Program-made: the position numbers and the translations under genes | Source: Chersky-840 sp963794615 | GTDB taxonomy: Bacteria > Actinomycetota > Acidimicrobiia > Acidimicrobiales > UBA8190 | Assembly (NCBI GenBank): GCA_963794615.1 | Contig: CAWCEP010000005.1 | Coordinates: 62,001-126,000 of the forward strand | DNA: 64,000 nt | Direction of reading: 5' to 3' | Shown here: positions 59,717 to 64,000 of the stretch, one piece after another | Layout of the letters: each line of letters begins with the position of its first letter | Position numbering within the stretch: the stretch's first letter is position 1 | Notes under the pieces: generated by a model | Seen by the model: the letters and a program-made list of their open reading frames with translations, nothing else | Told to the model about the DNA's origin: nothing | The model's database searches: none

Positions 59717-60145
59717 GTGAAGGTCACGATGCTCTTGTGCGACGCGGCGCAGGTCGCGGACGGGAAGCTCTTCGTGCTGGGAGGAGGCTGGTCCCTGACG
59801 GGGCCCGACCCGATGCCCTCGGGCATCGCGCTGAAGATCGACGTGGGTTGGCACGAGGCCGATCAGGTGCACCATTGGGAGCTCTACCTCGAAGACGCCG
59901 ACGGTCGGCCCGTCATGGTGGACACCCCCGATGGGACCCATCCCGTCGAGGTGCGGGGCGAATTCAACGTGGTACGGCCCACCACCGTTCCCCTCGGGAC
60001 ACCGATCGACGTGGCGCTGGCCGTCAATCTGGGGCCGCTCCCGCTCGAGCCCGGGAACCGCTACACATGGCGCCTGTCGATCGGCGGGGAGTCCGAGGCG
60101 GACTGGGCGCTGGGGTTCACCACCCGCCCCCGGGCGGTGTCATGA
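59717..60145 (+). CDS. DUF6941-type small beta protein, function unknown
   Basis: 142 residues. VTMLLCDAAQVADGKLFVLG and GGWSLTGPDPMPSGIALKID V, then WELYLEDADGRPVMVDTPDG and a C-terminal LSIGGESEADWALGFTTR, look like the single beta-sandwich of DUF6941 proteins found in actinobacteria and other phyla. No catalytic residues are apparent. It overlaps the MaoC gene (ATGA), so the two are co-translated. Confidence 0.75.
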   Translation: MKVTMLLCDAAQVADGKLFVLGGGWSLTGPDPMPSGIALKIDVGWHEADQVHHWELYLEDADGRPVMVDTPDGTHPVEVRGEFNVVRPTTVPLGTPIDVALAVNLGPLPLEPGNRYTWRLSIGGESEADWALGFTTRPRAVS

Positions 60146-60654
60146 CGACCTACGACCGACCCTTTGGCCGCTACTTCGAGGACTTCGAGCCTGGGGACGT
60201 CTACCGTCACTGGCCGGGCAAGACCGTCACCGAGTACGACGACCATCTCTTCTGCTTGATCACCATGAACCACCATCCCCTCCACATCAACGAGTGGTTC
60301 GCTCAGAACGAGACCGTGCACGGTAAGAACGTGGTGGTCGGGAACCTCGTCTACTCACTGGTGCTCGGGATGAGCGTGCCCGATGTGAGCGGGTCGTGCA
60401 TCGCGAACCTCGAGGTCGAGTCCCTGGTGCACCGGAACCCGACGTTTCACGGCGACACGATCTATGCCGAGACCCGCGTCATCGACAAGGTGGAGTCCGC
60501 TTCGAAGCCCGACCGCGGCGTCGTCACGGTCGAGTCGAAAGGCTTCAACCAGCGCGGCGAGGAAGTCTGCTTCTTTCGGCGCAAATTGATGGTGTGGAAA
60601 CGCGAGTCCGCCCCGCCCCGCCGCCGTCCCTACGGCGACGACGTCTGGGATTGA
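60142..60654 (+). CDS. MaoC-like dehydratase (enoyl-CoA hydratase, hotdog fold)
   Basis: 170 residues. YFEDFEPGDVYRHWPGKTVT EYDDHLFCLITMNHHPLHIN is the MaoC catalytic Asp/His (here N/H) region, VVVGNLVYSLVLGMSVPDVS and NLEVESLVHRNPTFHGDTIY the second half of the hotdog. It hydrates enoyl-CoA such as mesaconyl-CoA; close to a CitE-type lyase and acyl-CoA dehydrogenase it may complete a branched acyl-CoA route. ATG 60142 overlaps the previous stop; its own stop overlaps the mutY TTG (TTGA). Confidence 0.88.
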   Translation: MTTYDRPFGRYFEDFEPGDVYRHWPGKTVTEYDDHLFCLITMNHHPLHINEWFAQNETVHGKNVVVGNLVYSLVLGMSVPDVSGSCIANLEVESLVHRNPTFHGDTIYAETRVIDKVESASKPDRGVVTVESKGFNQRGEEVCFFRRKLMVWKRESAPPRRRPYGDDVWD

Positions 60655-61532
60655 CCGCCGCGCCGCCCGCGTCGGCGCTGCGTCGGTTGCGCCGGGCCGT
60701 GCTCGGCTTCGGCCGGTCCGGTCTGCGACCCTTCCCGTGGCGCGAGACCCGCGATCCCTGGGCGGTGCTCGTGAGCGAGGTCATGCTCCAGCAGACCCAG
60801 GCACCGCGTGTCGTCGCCCCCTATGACCGTTTCCTCGGCCGGTTCCCCACCGCCCCGGCCTGCGCCCGGGCTGGTCTCGGCCCCGTGCTCGAAGCCTGGG
60901 CCGGCCTGGGCTACAACCGCCGGGCACGCGCCCTGCACCGGGCGGCCGGCGTCATCGTGGACCGCCACGGCGGAGCCCTGCCCTCCGAGCTCGCCGAGCT
61001 GCGGTCGTTACCGGGGGTCGGGGCCTACACCGCCAGAGCGGTGCGTGTGTTCGCCTTCGAGCAGCACGACGCCGTCGTGGACGTGAACGTGGCGCGCGTC
61101 CTCGCCCGGGCCGTGGCGGGACAGCCTTTGTCGCCTCGTGACGCGCAGCGTCTGGCCGACGAGCTGGTGCCCCGGGGCCGGGCTTGGGAATGGAACCAGG
61201 CGCTCATGGAGATCGGCGCCACCGTGTGCCGGGCCCGGGACCCCTCCTGTCGCCGGTGCCCACTGTCACGGCTGTGTGTGTGGGCCAACGCCCCCGCGGC
61301 GACGCCCGACCCGGCACCGGTGGCCTCGCGCCAGACCCGGTTCGAGGGTTCTGATCGCCAGGGCCGGGGGCGCCTGGTCGACGCCCTGCGCTCCGGTCCG
61401 GTGCGCGTCGCCGCCCTGGGCGCGGCGTGCGGGTGGCCCGACGACCCCGAGCGGGCCCGACGAGTGGCCAACCGACTGGTGGCTGAGGGATTGGCGCGCC
61501 GGGGGCGGGGCCGTGTCCTCGTCCTTCCCTGA
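60651..61532 (+). CDS. mutY: A/G-specific adenine glycosylase MutY
   Basis: 293 residues. FPWRETRDPWAVLVSEVMLQ QTQ holds the catalytic Glu and QQT wedge, LRSLPGVGAYTARAVRVFAF the helix-hairpin-helix, VVDVNVARVLARAVAG the catalytic Asp. The 4Fe-4S cluster cysteines are spaced C-X6-C-X2-C-X5-C (CRARDPSCRRCPLSRLC). It removes A opposite 8-oxoG. The C-terminal MutT-like domain is shorter than in E. coli, as in actinobacteria. The unusual TTG start overlaps the MaoC stop (TTGA). Confidence 0.94.
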   Translation: MTAAPPASALRRLRRAVLGFGRSGLRPFPWRETRDPWAVLVSEVMLQQTQAPRVVAPYDRFLGRFPTAPACARAGLGPVLEAWAGLGYNRRARALHRAAGVIVDRHGGALPSELAELRSLPGVGAYTARAVRVFAFEQHDAVVDVNVARVLARAVAGQPLSPRDAQRLADELVPRGRAWEWNQALMEIGATVCRARDPSCRRCPLSRLCVWANAPAATPDPAPVASRQTRFEGSDRQGRGRLVDALRSGPVRVAALGAACGWPDDPERARRVANRLVAEGLARRGRGRVLVLP

Positions 61533-61556
61533 GCCCGCGGGGCCACGGCGCCGGTG

Positions 61557-62426
61557 CTAGGAGTCGAGGAATCCCAAGATGCGGGACCCGACCACGTCGG
61601 GTCGCTCGAGGTGGAGAAAGTGTCCGGCGTGTTCGACGATGTCGACCTCCGAGCCCGCTGCCAGCTGCGCGCCGACGTCGCCGATGGCATCGAGGCCCAA
61701 GGCCCCGTCCTCGCCACCGTGCAGGTACAGCGTGGGCTGCGGGGGCGTGGATGCGCAGGCTTCCTGGTCGTCGTCGTAGACCGGGTTGCGATGGGACGGG
61801 TCGAACAGGGCGCGGTAGGTGCCGATGGCAGCCGAGAGGTTGTCGGGATTGCGAAGAGCCTCTTTCACCCTGGCCACGTCCCACGCCGCGTCGTACCCCG
61901 GTGACCAGTCCTGCCAGAGATGGTCCAGGAACTCGTATCCGTCGGCGCTGACGGCCATCTCGGCGAGCGGCGTCTGGAAGAGGAAGACGTAGAAGCTGCG
62001 CTTCATCTGCCGATAGGTGAAGAACGACGACGCCGAGGCGGCCAAGGGTGGGACGGCCAGAGCGACGATGCGCCGCCAGCGCTCGGGGTGCAGCGACGCC
62101 GCCCCGTAGCTGGCGAAGGCGCCCCAGTCGTGGCCCACGAGGACGGCCCGGCTGTCGCCTCCGAGGGCTTCGTGCAACGCCGAGGCGTCCGCGGCCAGCG
62201 CACCCACCTGGTAGCTCCCGTCGGGGGCCAGCTCCGTGGGCGCGTAGCCCCTCATCCATGGGGCCACGGCGCGGTAGCCGGCCTCGGCCAGGGCCGGCAC
62301 GAGGTGGCGCCAGGTGTGGGCCGTGTCGGGAAACCCGTGGAGGCACAGGGCCAGGGGCCCATCGGGGGGGCCCGACTCAAGGTACGAGAACTCGATGCCG
62401 TTGACTTGAACTGCCCTCTGTCGCAT
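61557..62426 (-). CDS. Alpha/beta hydrolase, epoxide-hydrolase-like
   Basis: 289 residues. LALCLHGFPDTAHTWRHLVP (oxyanion HGFP), AVLVGHDWGAFASYGAASLH with an Asp nucleophile in GHDWGA, and VDIVEHAGHFLHLERPDVVG with the catalytic His. An Asp nucleophile after HGFPD is the epoxide-hydrolase/haloalkane-dehalogenase group; the tyrosines of epoxide hydrolases cannot be confirmed without alignment. ATG 62426 is supported by TACCCT 6 nt upstream. Confidence 0.88.
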   Translation of the reverse strand: MRQRAVQVNGIEFSYLESGPPDGPLALCLHGFPDTAHTWRHLVPALAEAGYRAVAPWMRGYAPTELAPDGSYQVGALAADASALHEALGGDSRAVLVGHDWGAFASYGAASLHPERWRRIVALAVPPLAASASSFFTYRQMKRSFYVFLFQTPLAEMAVSADGYEFLDHLWQDWSPGYDAAWDVARVKEALRNPDNLSAAIGTYRALFDPSHRNPVYDDDQEACASTPPQPTLYLHGGEDGALGLDAIGDVGAQLAAGSEVDIVEHAGHFLHLERPDVVGSRILGFLDS

Positions 62427-62432
62427 TGACGC

Positions 62433-62438
62433 AGGGTA
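62433..62438 (-). promoter_or_regulatory. Candidate leaderless promoter -10 (TACCCT)
   Basis: On the minus strand TACCCT lies 6 nt before ATG 62426. Confidence 0.4.
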
Positions 62439-62480
62439 GTGTCGCCCTCAACAGGGCCCTCCTCGGTTCCCGTCCACCTC

Positions 62481-63398
62481 ATGGACATCGGTGGCCGGGA
62501 ACGGCGGGTGCTTTCGGAGGGAGACCGAGGGGGAGGGGGTCGTCCGCTGCGAGTCACATTCTTCGGCGTGAGGGGTTCGTGTCCGTGCTCGGGTGAGCAG
62601 TACATGCGCTACGGCGGCAACACGGCCAGCGTCGCCCTCGAGGTCGGTGACGAGTCGCCGATCATCCTCGATCTGGGAACGGGCCTGCGCCCGCTCGGCC
62701 ACGCCCTCGAGGAGCGCTACGGGCTCGGCAATCCCGTCGAGGTCACTGCCTTCCTGACACACCTGCACTGGGACCACATCATCGGCCTGCCGTTCTGCAC
62801 CCCGCTGTTGCGCGAGGGGGGACGGATGGACGTGTACGGCCCGCCCCAGGACGGAGGGTCTCTCCACGACATCATCGACCGGGTCGTCAAGCCCCCGTTC
62901 TTCCCGGTGCAGGTGAAAGAGCTCCAGGGCAAGATCGAGTTCTACGAGGTGACCGACGACGTCATCGCCGTGGGCTCCGCCAAGGTCCTCGTCCGACAGG
63001 TCCCCCATGTCGGGACCACCCTGGGCTTCCGAATCGAAGCCGGTGACCGTGCCGTGGCCTTCGTCAGTGATCACCAGGCGCCCGACAATCGCGCCGAGGT
63101 GGACGCGGCCGTCCTCGAGCTGTGCGATCGAGCCGACCTCGTGATCCATGACGCCCAGTACACCGAGGACGAGTTCCGGGCCAAGGCCACGTGGGGCCAC
63201 TCCACCGTCGCCTACGCGGTGCACGTCGCCGCCGAGGCCGGCGCCCGGCGCTTGGCCCTGTTCCACCACGACCCCCGGCACACCGACGACGACATCGACG
63301 GCATGCTCGCCGAGGCGCAGGCCACCGACGACGCCCGTCGTCTCGACGGCGTCCTCGCCGCCAGGGAAGGATTGGCCATCGATCTCGACCGTCTCTGA
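62481..63398 (+). CDS. Metallo-beta-lactamase fold hydrolase (PhnP/RNase Z-like)
   Basis: 305 residues. VTFFGVRGSCPCSGEQYMRY GGNTAS is the typical start of this subgroup, ILDLGTGLRPLG follows, TAFLTHLHWDHIIGLPFCTP is the HxHxDH metal motif, VPHVGTTLGFRIEAGDRAVA FVSDH the later His/Asp ligands, and LFHHDPRHTDDDIDGML the end. It probably cleaves a phosphodiester or cyclic nucleotide. ATG 62481 is preferred; GTG 62439 would nearly touch the divergent gene start. Confidence 0.88.
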   Translation: MDIGGRERRVLSEGDRGGGGRPLRVTFFGVRGSCPCSGEQYMRYGGNTASVALEVGDESPIILDLGTGLRPLGHALEERYGLGNPVEVTAFLTHLHWDHIIGLPFCTPLLREGGRMDVYGPPQDGGSLHDIIDRVVKPPFFPVQVKELQGKIEFYEVTDDVIAVGSAKVLVRQVPHVGTTLGFRIEAGDRAVAFVSDHQAPDNRAEVDAAVLELCDRADLVIHDAQYTEDEFRAKATWGHSTVAYAVHVAAEAGARRLALFHHDPRHTDDDIDGMLAEAQATDDARRLDGVLAAREGLAIDLDRL

Positions 63399-63467
63399 CC
63401 TCCTCTGGTCTCGACCCGTCGAGGAGACAGGCCCGACGACGAGCCGGCCCGAGGACGAGGGGACGAG

Positions 63468-64000
63468 ATGAGCGAGGCAACAGACGGGGGGCTCGGTGCC
63501 CTCGACGGCGAGGGGGCCGATCTCGAACGCGCCGGCACCGCCGCCTTCGACACAGGGCGATTCCGCGAGGTCCTCGGCCATTTCGCCACCGGCGTGACGA
63601 TCGTCACCGCCATGGAGGAGGGCGAGCCCGTCGGGTTCACCTGCCAGGCATTCACGTCGCTGTCGCTCGACCCGCCCATGGTGGCGCTGGCCCCGGGGAA
63701 GAGCTCGACGAGCTGGCCTCGCATCGCGGCGGCGGGGTCGTTCTGCGTCAACATCCTCGCCGACGACCAGGAGGCCTTGAGCAGGGACTTCGCCGTCTCC
63801 GGCGGCGACAAATTCACCGGGGTCGGGTGGCGGCCGGCCCGCAACGGCGCCCCCGTCCTCGACGGCGTCCTGGCCTGGGTGGAGTGCGATTTCGAACTCG
63901 CGCACGACGCCGGGGACCACGAGCTCGTGCTGGGCAGAGTTCGGGACATGGGTGTCAACCGCGGCCAGCCCCTCCTCTACTACCGGGGCGGCTTCGGGCG
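63468..64000 (+). CDS. Flavin reductase domain protein (3' partial)
   Basis: The frame is open to the window end (177 codons seen). FREVLGHFATGVTIVTAMEE and PVGFTCQAFTSLSLDPPMVA LAPGKSSTSW define the flavin-reductase-like (HpaC/NTAB) split-barrel that reduces FMN/FAD with NAD(P)H for a partner monooxygenase. FCVNILADDQEALSRDFAVS follows and the final residues (LLYYRGGFG) are close to the usual end, so only a few codons are missing. GAGGGGACGAG precedes ATG 63468. Confidence 0.9.
   Translation, partial: MSEATDGGLGALDGEGADLERAGTAAFDTGRFREVLGHFATGVTIVTAMEEGEPVGFTCQAFTSLSLDPPMVALAPGKSSTSWPRIAAAGSFCVNILADDQEALSRDFAVSGGDKFTGVGWRPARNGAPVLDGVLAWVECDFELAHDAGDHELVLGRVRDMGVNRGQPLLYYRGGFG

Overview
The window is high-GC DNA (roughly two thirds G+C) from an actinobacterium. 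The order mazG - enolase - FtsB-like divisome protein - DUF501 - Ppx/GppA is an actinobacterial core arrangement, and GTG/TTG starts with four-base ATGA/GTGA gene overlaps are common. The lineage looks like an uncultured Acidimicrobiia-type organism, but that is an inference and no rRNA is present to test it.

Region 1 (1-24 kb, core): the housekeeping cluster is followed by a surface-polysaccharide locus (4.8-17.3 kb) with two GT2 glycosyltransferases, a DUF2304 protein, a nucleotide-sugar dehydrogenase, an epimerase, two large membrane proteins and a 1174-residue protein fusing sulfotransferase-like, methyltransferase and two GT2 domains. Then come a class V aminotransferase, GNAT, epimerase/acyltransferase pair, an NlpC/P60 hydrolase and a carboxylesterase.

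Region 2 (24.1-48.1 kb, accessory island): it starts at a tRNA gene (anticodon UAA) and ends near a recombinase-like HTH fragment, with an IS481-type transposase remnant inside. Its left half is a coherent sulfide/persulfide module: sulfide:quinone reductase, two CstR-like CsoR-family repressors, a rhodanese, a rhodanese-metallo-beta-lactamase persulfide dioxygenase, TauE/SafE, thioredoxin, DUF302, DUF2892, an MMPL transporter and a methyltransferase, plus an operon with MshB-like and MshC-like low-molecular-weight-thiol genes. Four near-palindromes of the form ATACC-N5/6-GGTAT sit just upstream of these transcription units, and I propose them as CstR-type operators tying everything into one regulon. 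Nearly all single-base frameshifts of the window fall in this 26.4-37 kb stretch. The right half carries flavodoxin, a P1B-type ATPase with a C-terminal hemerythrin domain, a GH5 lipoprotein and an arsenic cassette (ACR3, DUF2180, ArsM).

Region 3 (48-64 kb, core): methyltransferase, MarR regulator, Lgt-like protein, SDR, a second NlpC/P60 protein, dienelactone hydrolase, DUF885 peptidase-like protein, a CitE lyase / acyl-CoA dehydrogenase / MaoC hydratase group for acyl-CoA catabolism, MutY, an epoxide-hydrolase-like protein, a metallo-beta-lactamase and a flavin reductase cut by the window end.

Many core genes have a TAnnnT -10-like hexamer only 6-8 nt before the start codon and no Shine-Dalgarno, which suggests leaderless transcription. 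The accessory genes mostly have strong Shine-Dalgarno sequences.
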